64,000 nucleotides of DNA from Clostridia bacterium (GCA_017516965.1 JAFXAP010000010.1:1-64000); one strand, 5' to 3'; positions 37,658 to 46,659 are shown, numbered from the stretch's first letter. Numbers and translations: made by a program. The notes: generated from the sequence alone by a model not told the origin.

Positions 37658-37893
37658 GGAATCCCCTAAGCCGATTTATAATATGGCTTATTAAATTTTA
37701 CAAACAACATGTGTCACCTCACAAAATTCCATGTTGCCGTTTTACACCAAGTTGTTCAGCCTATGCTATTGAGGCAATTACAGTTCACGGGGCATTTAAA
37801 GGTTTAATTTTATCGATTTATAGGGTTTTGAGGTGTAATCCACTATGTAAGGGCGGATATGATCCGGTTCCGCCTAAAAAACACAAAGATTAG
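37645..37893 (+). CDS. yidD: Membrane protein insertion efficiency factor YidD
   Basis: 82 aa. Amphipathic N-terminal helix, the CRFTPSCSAYAIEAI motif and a CNPLCKGGYDPVP tail typical of YidD. Translationally overlapped with rnpA and followed closely by yidC. Confidence 0.95.
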   Translation: MGRIRNPLSRFIIWLIKFYKQHVSPHKIPCCRFTPSCSAYAIEAITVHGAFKGLILSIYRVLRCNPLCKGGYDPVPPKKHKD

Positions 37894-37907
37894 GAAGGTT
37901 ATTAAGT

Positions 37908-38972
37908 ATGGGAGCACTTTTTGATATAATCAATAAACCGCTTGGATATGTGCTTAGTTTTTTTGCAGATATGATGGGCAATGATTTTGCCGCTGCGGTT
38001 GCTTTGTTTACTTTACTTGTAAATATTGCTTTAATTCCACTGAGTATCAAGAGCCAGAAATCTTCTGTTCAACAGATACGTATCAAGCCAAAGCTTGACG
38101 AACTTAGAAAAAAATACGGCGATGACAGGCAAAAAATGGCGCAAGCCCAGCAGGAACTCTATCAGCAAGAGGGAGTTTCTATGGCAGGCGGCTGTTTGCC
38201 AATGATTATTCGTCTTGTGCTTATGATGAGCATATACACACTTATTATGTCTCCATTTACCTATATAGCAAAGGTAGATGCAACACACGTAACTAATGTT
38301 CATAAAGCAGTTGTTGAAGAAACATTAAATGTTTATAAAGAAAACGACACAGCAAAATATAACGAAACTTTAAAACTTCTTGACATTGACAAAAACGATA
38401 AACTTCAAAACAAAGACCTTACAGTTATAAATTTGGTTCGTAAAAGTCCTGATGCTGTAAAAAATGTTTTAAAGGGAAGCTTAAGCGCTGAAAGATATGC
38501 TGAGGTAGAAAAAAGTTTAGATATAGTTGTTCAAAAGGACAATGAAAGAAAGATTAATTTTAATCTTTTTGGAATTGAGGGCCTTAATCTTACCGAAACA
38601 CCTAAGTTTAATATAAATATTGTTGAGGGCTTTCAACTTTTATGGCTTATACCAATCGGTGCATTTGTAGCGCAGATTATATCAAGCCTTGTATCAATGC
38701 GTGTTAATAAAATCAATAATCCTGATGCGCCATCTATGGCAGGTATGATGCTTATGATGCCTTTAATTTCGCTCTTTATCGGTTTTGGTTTGCCCGGTGG
38801 TGTTGGTTTTTACTGGATATGCTCGTCACTTATAGGCGGTCTTATTCAATCGGGTGTGCAGCTTTGGTATGGTCCAAACAAAATGCTTGCACGTGAACGC
38901 GCTAAAGAACTTGGTGTGCAGTGTGACTTTGAGAAAAAACAGTTAGAAAAACTTAGCAAAACAGACGACTAA
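37908..38972 (+). CDS. yidC: YidC/Oxa1-family membrane protein insertase
   Basis: 354 aa. Conserved five-helix core: first core helix near residues 20-45, the coiled hairpin KSSVQQIRIKPKLDELRKKY, QQELYQQEGV, and C-terminal helices with GVGFYWICSSLIGGLIQS. A polar loop of about 110 residues (roughly 120-230) between core helices is longer than in Bacillus SpoIIIJ. No lipobox cysteine, so not a lipoprotein type. Inserts membrane proteins with or without SecYEG. Confidence 0.93.
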   Translation: MGALFDIINKPLGYVLSFFADMMGNDFAAAVALFTLLVNIALIPLSIKSQKSSVQQIRIKPKLDELRKKYGDDRQKMAQAQQELYQQEGVSMAGGCLPMIIRLVLMMSIYTLIMSPFTYIAKVDATHVTNVHKAVVEETLNVYKENDTAKYNETLKLLDIDKNDKLQNKDLTVINLVRKSPDAVKNVLKGSLSAERYAEVEKSLDIVVQKDNERKINFNLFGIEGLNLTETPKFNINIVEGFQLLWLIPIGAFVAQIISSLVSMRVNKINNPDAPSMAGMMLMMPLISLFIGFGLPGGVGFYWICSSLIGGLIQSGVQLWYGPNKMLARERAKELGVQCDFEKKQLEKLSKTDD

Positions 38973-38991
38973 TATTTAGGAGGGTCCTTTC

Positions 38992-39939
38992 TTGATTAAA
39001 GAGGCAATTGGCTTCGGTAGCACAGTTGACGAAGCAAAAGAAGACGCCATATTGCGACTTGGCGCTAAATTAGAAGAAGACGTACAATTTGAAATAATCT
39101 CATTACCTAAAAAGAAAGTATTGGGTATTTTTGGCGGCGCGCAAGCCGAAGTAAAGGCTTATGTAGAGCGCCCTGATAAACCAGGCAAAAAGAATAACAA
39201 GTCTGCTAAAAAGATTGAAAATAAAGAAAAGGCAGAAAAGAAGGCTAAGGCAGAAAAGCAGGAAGTAAAAAAAGCAGAGCCAAAGCCTGAAAAACCACAA
39301 CCGGAACTTGTAGACCAATCACTTATTGATGCAAACTCACCTACTGGTAAAGCGATAGCATATCTTAATGCAATTCTTAAAGACCTTGGTTGTGAAAACA
39401 TTGAAATTAAAGCCGCTGTTCGTGAAAACGGAGCACTTATAGTGCTTGACGGCGAGGGACTTGGCGTTGTTATTGGTCATCGCGGTGAAACACTTGATGC
39501 TTTGCAGCATTTGGTAAGCCTTGCAGCCAATAGCGCCAACGGTTATTTTAAGGTAACACTTAATATAGGTGACTACCGTGAAAAGCGCGAACAGACCTTG
39601 GTGTCTTTGGCGACTCGAGTTGCCGAACAGGTTAAACGCAACTCACGCAACCGCGCACTTGAGCCAATGAGCGCTTATGAGCGTCGTATTATTCACACCG
39701 CAGTTCAAGAAATTGAGGGTGTAAGCTCGGCTTCAATCGGCGAAGGCAAAAACCGTCGTGTTGTTATTTTCCCCGAAGGCGGTTCGCCTAATATGCCGCG
39801 TCGTGACGACAACCGTCGTAGAAATTCGCGCGGTGGTCGCAAAACCTCTAATGCTGTATCAAGCGCACCTGCGCGTGAGCCCAAGCGCGACAGCAACATT
39901 CCGCTTTACGGCAAGATTACTGCAAATACAGAAGAATAA
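38992..39939 (+). CDS. khpB: RNA-binding protein KhpB (Jag/EloR)
   Basis: 315 aa from TTG with AGGAGGG upstream. Jag-N domain (IKEAIGFGSTVDEAKEDAI), a Lys/Glu-rich linker (about 60-105), a KH domain with VIGHRGETLDALQHLVS, an R3H domain with MSAYERRIIHTAVQEI, and an Arg-rich tail. Works with KhpA in RNA binding and cell elongation control in Firmicutes. Confidence 0.94.
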   Translation: MIKEAIGFGSTVDEAKEDAILRLGAKLEEDVQFEIISLPKKKVLGIFGGAQAEVKAYVERPDKPGKKNNKSAKKIENKEKAEKKAKAEKQEVKKAEPKPEKPQPELVDQSLIDANSPTGKAIAYLNAILKDLGCENIEIKAAVRENGALIVLDGEGLGVVIGHRGETLDALQHLVSLAANSANGYFKVTLNIGDYREKREQTLVSLATRVAEQVKRNSRNRALEPMSAYERRIIHTAVQEIEGVSSASIGEGKNRRVVIFPEGGSPNMPRRDDNRRRNSRGGRKTSNAVSSAPAREPKRDSNIPLYGKITANTEE

Positions 39940-39948
39940 AATTTTTAA

Positions 39949-39976
39949 AAGAGCCAAAATGTTTTGGCTCTTTTTG
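39949..39976 (+). terminator. Terminator of the rpmH-khpB cluster
   Basis: AGAGCCAAAA / TTTTGGCTCT stem, short loop, T5 tail. Confidence 0.9.
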
Positions 39977-40028
39977 TATTTACTGCCCCTTTTTTCGCAT
40001 AATATATTGCGAAAGAGGGTTTTGTTTT

Positions 40029-41405
40029 ATGAAAAATAAATATTTTGGTACCGACGGTTTCAGAGGTGAAGTTAACGTTGATTTAACTGCTTCGCACGCA
40101 TATAAAATCGGTCGATTTTTAGGGTGGTATTTTAGTTCGGAATTTTCTAAATCGAATAATAACAAAACAAAAATTGTGATTGGTAAAGATACGCGCCGTT
40201 CAAGTTATATGCTTGAGTATGCCCTGTGTTCAGGAATTATTGCGTCGGGAGCCGATGCATACATTTTGCACGTAACTACAACCCCCAGCGTGTCATATGT
40301 CACACGAAACGAGGATTTTGATTGTGGTATTATGATAACTGCATCACACAATCCGTTTTACGATAACGGTATAAAACTTATTAACCGTTATGGCGAAAAA
40401 TTTGACGATAATGCCACTTGTCTTATAGAAGAGTATATTGATGGCAATTTAAAGAATCTAAATATTGAAGGAGATGATTTGCCACTTGCAAAACGCGAAA
40501 ACATTGGCAAAATCGTCGACTATGTTTCGGGTAGAAACCGATATGTAGGTTATCTTATATCGTTAGCGTCGCATTCATATAAACACTTAAAAATAGGATT
40601 AGACTGCGCAAACGGCGCTGTTTGGAGTATAGCGCGCGCAGTATTTGAAGCGCTTGGCGCGCAAAGTTATGTTATTGGTGATGCCCCTAACGGAACCAAC
40701 ATAAACGAAAACTGTGGCTCTACCCATATAGAAAATTTATGTCAGCTTGTGCGTGAACAGCACCTTGATATCGGCTTTGCTTTTGATGGTGATAGTGATC
40801 GTTGTATTGCCGTTGATGAAAAAGGCAACGTAGTTGACGGTGATAAGATGATGTATATTTTAGCGCGACGGTTAAAATCGCGTAATATGTTGCGTGATGA
40901 TACGGTTGTGGCAACAATAATGTCTAACAGCGGTTTTGTTAACAGTTTAAAAAAGGCAAATATAAATTGCGAACTTACCACGGTTGGTGACCGCTTTGTG
41001 TACGAGCGTATGCAACAAAAAGATTATGACCTGGGTGGCGAACAGTCGGGACATATAATACTAAAAAAATACGCTACAACAGGTGATGGACTTCTCACTG
41101 CAATTATGATTGCTGAGGAACTTTGCGATAGTAAAACAACCCTTTCAAAACTTGCAGAGCCTGTATTTGTATATCCTCAATTTACAAAAAATGTACGGGT
41201 AAAAGATAAAGAGGCTGTTACGACAAATAAGACAGTATTGGATGCGGTAAAAAAGGTTGAAGAAAAGATAGGCGGCAAGGGTAGGGTACTACTTCGCAAA
41301 AGCGGCACCGAGCCTGTGGTTCGGGTAATGGTTGAGTGTGAAAAAGCGGATGACTGTAAAACCTATGCGCAAATGATAGCCGACACAATAGTCGAGAACA
41401 TATAA
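40029..41405 (+). CDS. glmM: Phosphoglucosamine mutase
   Basis: 458 aa. Alpha-D-phosphohexomutase fold: N-terminal FGTDGFRGEVN, active-site serine loop MITASHNPFYDNGIK, metal loop FDGDSDRC, sugar-binding GGEQSGHIIL, and phosphate-binding RKSGTEPVVRVM. Most similar in style to GlmM (glucosamine-6-P to glucosamine-1-P), though other phosphohexomutases cannot be fully excluded. GAGGG Shine-Dalgarno. Confidence 0.9.
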   Translation: MKNKYFGTDGFRGEVNVDLTASHAYKIGRFLGWYFSSEFSKSNNNKTKIVIGKDTRRSSYMLEYALCSGIIASGADAYILHVTTTPSVSYVTRNEDFDCGIMITASHNPFYDNGIKLINRYGEKFDDNATCLIEEYIDGNLKNLNIEGDDLPLAKRENIGKIVDYVSGRNRYVGYLISLASHSYKHLKIGLDCANGAVWSIARAVFEALGAQSYVIGDAPNGTNINENCGSTHIENLCQLVREQHLDIGFAFDGDSDRCIAVDEKGNVVDGDKMMYILARRLKSRNMLRDDTVVATIMSNSGFVNSLKKANINCELTTVGDRFVYERMQQKDYDLGGEQSGHIILKKYATTGDGLLTAIMIAEELCDSKTTLSKLAEPVFVYPQFTKNVRVKDKEAVTTNKTVLDAVKKVEEKIGGKGRVLLRKSGTEPVVRVMVECEKADDCKTYAQMIADTIVENI

Positions 41406-41414
41406 TCAAAGCAT

Positions 41415-41448
41415 AAAGCCGATATAAGAATATCGGCTTTATTTTTTT
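41415..41448 (+). terminator. Terminator of glmM
   Basis: AAAGCCGATAT / ATATCGGCTTT with a 4-nt loop, then A and T7. Confidence 0.92.
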
Positions 41449-41513
41449 GGTTGAAAAAAAGATTTAAATATTGTATTATAATATTAAAAATATTATTTTA
41501 CAGGTGATTTGTT

Positions 41514-43109
41514 TTGAAAAATACATTTTTGAACATAATAAGACAACCCGACGATATAAAAATTCAAACCGAAAATTCACCATTTCGCTTTGAAGAAAAG
41601 GGCGCCGTAAATGATACACGCGCTAAGGTGGATTGTACTGTTGAAAACGGTGTTTTAAATGTAACGCTTTACCCTAATGGCGATGCTGTTAAATATGTAA
41701 GACTGCGTTTTAACGGCGATATATCAGGTGTTAATATGCTGCTTGGTGACTCGCTTGTTCGCAGTCAGACCGATGATATTTTGTGGCACGTTTTTTTACC
41801 GCATTATCAGATGCCGTGGTATTTTTACACTAATGATGGCGAGTGTTTACACGGGTATGGTGTAAAAACCGGGTGCAACAGTTTTGCTTTTTGGTATGCA
41901 GACCCATATGGCATAACCTTGTTGCTTGATGTGCGAAACGGTTCGGGCGGTATTGATTGTGAAAAACTTTTGTGTGCGCAAATTGTATGTCGCGAGGGTG
42001 ACACAGGGGAGAATATGTACAAAGCGGCACACGAGTTTTGCAGACTGATGTGCGACAAGCCCAATTTGCCTAAGACACCGGTTTATGGACTAAACAACTG
42101 GTATTGGGCATATGGCGCTATAGAAGAATCGGTAGTGTTAGAAGAAGCAGGTTACCTTGGTAAGCTTACAAAGGGATTTAAAAATCGCCCATTTATGACC
42201 ATTGATGACGGTTGGCAGATAGCTCACGCAAAGGGCAAATATAACGGTGGACCTTGGAATTTAAGCAATGAAAATTTCAAGTATATGCAATCGACTGCCG
42301 AAAAAATACATAACCTTGATTGTCGCGCAGGTATTTGGATAAGATTGTTGCTGACCCTCTCTCACTTGCCTGAAGAGGCGGTTTATAACAGCCCATATAA
42401 TCCCAATGGCTTGGTTATGGACCCCACACACGAATTTTCTAAGCAAAAAATTTATGAAGATATTAGCCGTCTTTCAAACTGGGGATTTGATATGATAAAG
42501 CACGACTTTTCATTTTTTGATTTGTTTGGCGCGACTCTTTCAAATAATATGCCACATCATTTTTATGATAAGACAAAAACAAATGCCCAAATTGTAAAAG
42601 AGTTTTATGAGCTTGTTCAAAGCGCTGCAGGAAGCACTCTTGTAATGGGTTGCAACACCGTAAATCACTTGGCAGCAGGTATTCATCAGATACAACGTAG
42701 CGGCAATGATACAAGTGGCAGACACTTTGAGTTTACAAGGCGTTTTGGTGTTCATTCTGTGATGCGCGCGCCTCAAAACAACGCTTTCTTTAAAACCGAC
42801 CCTGATTGCGCCGCATTTACCGAAAAGGTTTCTAAAAAACTTAATTTAGACTTTTTAGAAATGGCGGCAATAACGGGCGCTGCAACCTTCGCTTCGGTTA
42901 CACCCGGCATTTTAAACGGGGAAGAAGAAAAACGCTTGCAAGAAATTTTTGCTATAGCCGATACCATAAAAAGCGAGGAATACGCAAATGTTTGTGACTG
43001 GACTCATACGGCGGTTCCTTCAAAGTTTGAATTCAGAGGTAAACTTTATAATTACAATTGGTATGAAGATTATTGCGGCGCAAGAAATTTTGTTTCTTGG
43101 TATGAATAA
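41514..43109 (+). CDS. GH36/GH27-like (clan GH-D) glycosidase, alpha-galactosidase-like
   Basis: 531 aa from TTG (Shine-Dalgarno AGGTGA). N-terminal beta-sandwich (about 1-180), then a TIM barrel with NNWYWAYG, RPFMTIDDGWQ, and FDMIKHDFS, whose Asp would be the nucleophile as in KxD of clan GH-D, then SGNDTSG near the expected acid/base. No signal peptide, so it acts on imported oligosaccharides. Substrate unproven; shorter than typical 700-aa GH36. Monocistronic between two terminators. Confidence 0.78.
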   Translation: MKNTFLNIIRQPDDIKIQTENSPFRFEEKGAVNDTRAKVDCTVENGVLNVTLYPNGDAVKYVRLRFNGDISGVNMLLGDSLVRSQTDDILWHVFLPHYQMPWYFYTNDGECLHGYGVKTGCNSFAFWYADPYGITLLLDVRNGSGGIDCEKLLCAQIVCREGDTGENMYKAAHEFCRLMCDKPNLPKTPVYGLNNWYWAYGAIEESVVLEEAGYLGKLTKGFKNRPFMTIDDGWQIAHAKGKYNGGPWNLSNENFKYMQSTAEKIHNLDCRAGIWIRLLLTLSHLPEEAVYNSPYNPNGLVMDPTHEFSKQKIYEDISRLSNWGFDMIKHDFSFFDLFGATLSNNMPHHFYDKTKTNAQIVKEFYELVQSAAGSTLVMGCNTVNHLAAGIHQIQRSGNDTSGRHFEFTRRFGVHSVMRAPQNNAFFKTDPDCAAFTEKVSKKLNLDFLEMAAITGAATFASVTPGILNGEEEKRLQEIFAIADTIKSEEYANVCDWTHTAVPSKFEFRGKLYNYNWYEDYCGARNFVSWYE

Positions 43110-43110
43110 A

Positions 43111-43147
43111 AAATACATCCACGCGTTTAGCGTGGATGTATTTTTTA
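43111..43147. terminator. Bidirectional terminator between convergent genes
   Basis: AAAATACATCCACGC / GCGTGGATGTATTTT stem with long A and T runs on either side; it slightly overlaps the end of the minus-strand cohesin-like gene. Confidence 0.93.
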
Positions 43148-44503
43148 TTCTTGAGACTTTTTGTTGTTTTTAATTATAAGTACTGCGCCAAAGGCTAATA
43201 TACCGAGGCTTAAAACAATGCAGAGTATAAGTAAAATAATGCCTGAAGTGCTTGTGAAAAACGTAGATGATTTAAGTTCTTCTTTTGAACTATTGTCATT
43301 ACTGTCAACAGAGTCTTCTTGTGGCTTGGGCTTTATGACGCTCTCTCCCTCTACAGGTTCTTCATCTTCTTTGTCAACAAATTTGTCTTGATAATCCTTT
43401 AATCCTTCAACAGAAGAAATTGGATTTTTTGAACCTACGGTATTGTTTATTGTGGGTTTTTTGTTTGAGGAATTATTTGCACTGTCACTATTTGTATTGT
43501 CACTGCTTGCGTTGGGGGAAGATTGTAAACCATCGTTTGCAGAAGAATCAGTTTCAGAATCTGTGTGTTCGGTTTGCGAGTCACTTGATTGTGAATCTTC
43601 ATCCGTTGAGGTGTTTACGTTTGTTGAAGAGTTTTCATCGACCGAAGAATTATCATTGGTCGAAGAGTTGTTAGTGATAGAGGAATTATTATTACTTGAT
43701 GAACTGCTTCCCGGCTCTGAATTTTCGGTATCATTGCCACCAATTTCTTCATAAGTAAAAATTATTTCATCAAAACGCTCGTCACAAAACTTACAGTGTT
43801 TTGACATAATGCCGTTTTCTTGCGGTGTGGCGGCTTTATCTACCGTCCACTCATTTTCAACGTCGTGATAAACGGGAAGCGTAACCTCCTCAATGCTACC
43901 GCAACGTGCGCAGGTACGGGTTTTGAGTCCTTCTTTGGTGCAGGAAGGCTTATCTGTAACTGTCCAACCGCCAAAGTTATGACCAATGCGGTCACATTCA
44001 CTTTCTACAGTTATGCTACCTGTAGTAATTTTAGGCACTATCAAATCCTGTTTAGAGTTTGAAAAACAGTTATCAATGTTAGCACCATATTTTTCATAGT
44101 TGGGATTGCCAAGGGCAATTGTGTATTTGCCCGGTTTTGCATTATCTTTTATTTTGAATTTTATCGAAATTATGTTGCCGCTTGTAGTTTTGTCACTGGT
44201 TTCTGAAATAGAAAATGCAACATAACCTTTATCACTGTGGTTTTTATAGACTGGAGTGCTTACAAAACCTTTTGTAAAATCAATAAATTCAAATTGTGAT
44301 TTGTCATATGTAATTGAGAAGGTCATTGCCATAATACCCGGATTGCCGGTTATAGAGACGCCTATGGTAACTTCTTGACCTGCCATAGCGGACGCATTAG
44401 ATATTTTGACATTTGGAGTAGGGGCTGCCAAAACGGTAGTGCACATACAAGCGCAAAGAATTATACAAAGGAAGAGGGAAGCAAGAATTTTTATCTTTTT
44501 CAT
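43145..44503 (-). CDS. Membrane-anchored cohesin-like surface protein
   Basis: 452 aa. Signal peptide (about 1-26), then a cohesin-type beta-sandwich (about 30-165: VKISNASAMAGQEVTIGVSI, GIMAMTFSITYDKSQFEFI, GNIISIKFKIKD). A Cys-rich segment (CTKEGLKTRTCARCG, CKFCDE; about 170-250) resembles those in the giant protein. A long Ser/Asn/Thr/Asp linker (about 255-400) and a C-terminal membrane helix with a KNNKKSQE stop-transfer tail follow. Cohesins bind dockerins on enzymes or scaffoldins. No dockerin was recognised in this window, so the partner is unknown and the domain may have a non-cellulosomal role. Confidence 0.8.
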   Translation of the reverse strand: MKKIKILASLFLCIILCACMCTTVLAAPTPNVKISNASAMAGQEVTIGVSITGNPGIMAMTFSITYDKSQFEFIDFTKGFVSTPVYKNHSDKGYVAFSISETSDKTTSGNIISIKFKIKDNAKPGKYTIALGNPNYEKYGANIDNCFSNSKQDLIVPKITTGSITVESECDRIGHNFGGWTVTDKPSCTKEGLKTRTCARCGSIEEVTLPVYHDVENEWTVDKAATPQENGIMSKHCKFCDERFDEIIFTYEEIGGNDTENSEPGSSSSSNNNSSITNNSSTNDNSSVDENSSTNVNTSTDEDSQSSDSQTEHTDSETDSSANDGLQSSPNASSDNTNSDSANNSSNKKPTINNTVGSKNPISSVEGLKDYQDKFVDKEDEEPVEGESVIKPKPQEDSVDSNDNSSKEELKSSTFFTSTSGIILLILCIVLSLGILAFGAVLIIKNNKKSQE

Positions 44504-44678
44504 TTTTTACCTCGCAGTAATATTATTTTAGTTAAATATAACATTTTATTATAAAAAAGTCAATCAAATAGGGTTTAAGGCAAATTTTACAATAAAATTA
44601 TTAAAAATATTTGTTAACAATGCCTATGTAAAAAATTTTTTAAAAGTGCTATAATTAGTTAGCAAAGGGGTGAGACGT

Positions 44679-45167
44679 TTGTTTAATATTGGGGACACGG
44701 TAGTTTATGGTGCGCAGGGCATTTGCAAAATAGCGGGTTTTGATACAAAAACAATAGGTAAAGCTGATATTAAATATTATGTTTTAAAACCTATGTTTAA
44801 TGAAAATACAGCAGTATTTGTCCCGGTAGAAAATGCAACGCTTACCGAAAAGATGAAAAGTGTTTTAACCAAATCTCAGGCGGAACAATTAATCTTAAAA
44901 ATTGATGATATAGATGTTATAAAATTTAGTGGCGAAAATCAAAAACGCGAGCAGTATAAGGCTGTGTTGGCAAGTAATGACCGTGAAAAACTTATATCGC
45001 TTATAAAGACAATTCGTCTTGAAAGAGACATTAGGAGAAACAGCGGGAAAAAGCTTAATATAAATGATGAACAGACTCTCAGGAAGGCCGAAACGTTGCT
45101 ATATAATGAGTTGGCGATTGTTTACAATGTAGAGCCTGACAATGTAAAAAATATAATTAAATTTTAA
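44679..45167 (+). CDS. CarD/CdnL-family transcription regulator
   Basis: 162 aa from TTG 44679, giving MFNIGDTVVYGAQGICKI, the standard CarD N-terminus; a GTG at 44670 is the alternative but lies inside the AAAGGGGTG Shine-Dalgarno. The RNA-polymerase-interacting Tudor-like domain covers about residues 1-60 (YYVLKPMFNENTAVFVPVEN) and a helical DNA-contacting C-terminal domain follows. Binds the beta subunit and stabilises open complexes (family knowledge). A TATAAT at 44650-44655 probably serves as its -10. Confidence 0.88.
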   Translation: MFNIGDTVVYGAQGICKIAGFDTKTIGKADIKYYVLKPMFNENTAVFVPVENATLTEKMKSVLTKSQAEQLILKIDDIDVIKFSGENQKREQYKAVLASNDREKLISLIKTIRLERDIRRNSGKKLNINDEQTLRKAETLLYNELAIVYNVEPDNVKNIIKF

Positions 45168-45170
45168 ACC

Positions 45171-45215
45171 AATCGGTGTTTTATGCAGTTTCCATTCATA
45201 AAATGCCGATTTTTT
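45171..45215 (+). terminator. Terminator of the carD-like gene
   Basis: Imperfect stem AATCGGTGTTTTATG / CATAAAATGCCGATT, 10-12-nt loop and T6 tail. It ends 1-2 nt before the aromatic operon promoter. Confidence 0.8.
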
Positions 45216-45216
45216 C

Positions 45217-45245
45217 TTGACAAATGTTAAAAAAGAGAGTAAAAT
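45217..45245 (+). promoter_or_regulatory. Promoter of the aromatic amino acid operon
   Basis: Perfect TTGACA, 17-nt spacer, TAAAAT. Predicted start near 45252, giving a leader of about 200 nt. Confidence 0.93.
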
Positions 45246-45262
45246 TGACCATATATTTTAGA

Positions 45263-45430
45263 GAGGAGACAGATTTTATGTGTTTTAACAGTAATTATTA
45301 CTTTTATTACTTTAATCAGGACTGTCTTACCTCTTTTAAGAAAGCAAATTAATTTGCAACTTAATAGATAAATAGACAGTCCGCAACCGTTTGTGCATAA
45401 AAATGCATTGTACTCGGTTGGCGGATTTTT
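45263..45430 (+). promoter_or_regulatory. Ribosome-mediated attenuator with mutually exclusive hairpins
   Basis: Segment 1: GAGGAGACAG (45263-45272). Segment 2: GGACTGTCT (45319-45327) continuing to CCTC (45330-45333). Segment 3: AGACAGTCC (45374-45382) overlapping TCCGCAACCG (45380-45389). Segment 4: CGGTTGGCGGA (45415-45425) followed by T5. Pairing 3:4 is the terminator (10-11 bp, one bulge). Pairing 2:3 (9 bp, perfect) is the antiterminator. Pairing 1:2 (AGACAG/CTGTCT plus GAGG/CCTC) blocks the antiterminator and hides the leader Shine-Dalgarno. A ribosome stalled at codons 7-12 leaves segment 2 free to pair with 3. Confidence 0.88.
45278..45352 (+). CDS. Tyr/Phe-rich attenuator leader peptide
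   Basis: 24-aa peptide with a strong Shine-Dalgarno (GAGAGGAG) 9 nt upstream. It starts MCFNSN, continues YYFYYF at codons 7-12 and NQDC at 13-16, and ends TSFKKAN; eight of 24 residues are Tyr or Phe. Position between a consensus promoter and a terminator, and the product of the following operon (Phe and Tyr synthesis), identify it as a control peptide. Stalling at the Tyr/Phe cluster when charged tRNA is scarce would expose the antiterminator arm that starts 6 nt after codon 12. Confidence 0.9.
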   Translation: MCFNSNYYFYYFNQDCLTSFKKAN

Positions 45431-45453
45431 CACTTTAATAGGAGATGAAAGAT

Positions 45454-46638
45454 ATGATAAACAAATCAATGGCAGACCTTGGAAATCAACCCTCAGTGAT
45501 TAGAGAAATATTTGAATATTCACTTAAACGCAAAGCGCAGATAGGAGCAGAAAACGTATATGATTTCAGCCTTGGAAATCCAAGCATACCTGCACCTAAA
45601 ATTGTGGATGATACTATAAAAGAATTGGTAGAGTCGGGTGACAGCGTTGCGCTTCACGGTTACACTTCGGCTCAGGGCGCAATGCCTGTAAGAGAGCAGA
45701 TTGCCGCAAATATTAAAAGCCGTTTTAATTTCCCCGCCAGTGCAAAAAATATTTACATTACCTGTGGCGCGGCGGCATCGCTTACCTCTACATTAAAAGC
45801 AGTGGTAAACGACGGTGACGAGGTTATACTGTTGGCGCCGTATTTTCCCGAATATAATGTTTTTTGCGCAAATGCAGGCGCTAAGACAGTAGCAGTGCTT
45901 GGCACAGGCGATAATTTTTCACTTGACTTTGACGCGCTTGACAAGGCTATAAATAAGAACACTGCGGCAATTATTGTCAACTCGCCTAATAATCCAACCG
46001 GCGCCATAATTCCTGAAAGCGATATTATAAAACTTGCTTCTTTGCTTAATAGAAAAGGTAAGGAACTGGGCCGTGCAATTTATATTATTGCAGACGAGCC
46101 ATATCGTGAGCTTACATACGGCGATGATGTGCCATATATTCCAAACTTTTATGACAATACTGTGGTTTGCTACTCTTACAGCAAATCATTATCGCTTCCC
46201 GGTGAGCGTATCGGTTATGTGTTTGTTTCACCAAATTGTGAAGATAGTGACGACTTGTTTGCGGCGGTTTGTGGCGCGGCTCGCAGTATGGGCTACGTTT
46301 GCGCTCCAAGTCTTATGCAACGTGTAATTGCCAAGTGCGACGGCAAGACCAGCGACGTTTCACTTTACAATAAAAATCGCGAATTGCTCTATAATTCGTT
46401 AAGTGAAATCGGTTATCAGGCAGTAAAACCACAGGGCGCGTTTTACCTTTTTATGAAGGCGCTCGAAGAAGATGCAAATGCCTTTTGTGAGAAGGCTAAA
46501 AAGCACGAGTTGTTACTGGTGCCTGCCGATAGTTTTGGGGCTAAAGGCTATGTTAGAATTTCTTATTGCGTATCGTATGATACCATAAAAAATTCTATCC
46601 CGGCATTTAAAGCTCTGTTTGAAGAATATAAAAAATAG
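45454..46638 (+). CDS. Class I/II PLP-dependent aminotransferase (aromatic operon)
   Basis: 394 aa from ATG 45454, 9 nt after AGGAG; ATG 45445 directly abuts the AGGAG and is unlikely. Fold-type I aminotransferase: FSLGNPSIPAPK, CGAAASLTSTLKAVV, NSPNNPTGAI, ADEPYRELTY, and the PLP lysine in YSYSKSLSLPGERIGY. As first gene of the aromatic operon it probably converts phenylpyruvate/4-hydroxyphenylpyruvate to Phe/Tyr (inference from context); AspC-type activity is possible. Confidence 0.9.
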   Translation: MINKSMADLGNQPSVIREIFEYSLKRKAQIGAENVYDFSLGNPSIPAPKIVDDTIKELVESGDSVALHGYTSAQGAMPVREQIAANIKSRFNFPASAKNIYITCGAAASLTSTLKAVVNDGDEVILLAPYFPEYNVFCANAGAKTVAVLGTGDNFSLDFDALDKAINKNTAAIIVNSPNNPTGAIIPESDIIKLASLLNRKGKELGRAIYIIADEPYRELTYGDDVPYIPNFYDNTVVCYSYSKSLSLPGERIGYVFVSPNCEDSDDLFAAVCGAARSMGYVCAPSLMQRVIAKCDGKTSDVSLYNKNRELLYNSLSEIGYQAVKPQGAFYLFMKALEEDANAFCEKAKKHELLLVPADSFGAKGYVRISYCVSYDTIKNSIPAFKALFEEYKK

Positions 46639-46659
46639 TTAAAGGGAGTAAGGTTTAGT

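Noticed and set aside
43535-43770. Simple Ser/Asn/Thr/Asp codon repeats in the cohesin-like gene as a mobile or regulatory repeat
   Set aside because: They encode a flexible extracellular linker in frame; no structure beyond codon repetition.
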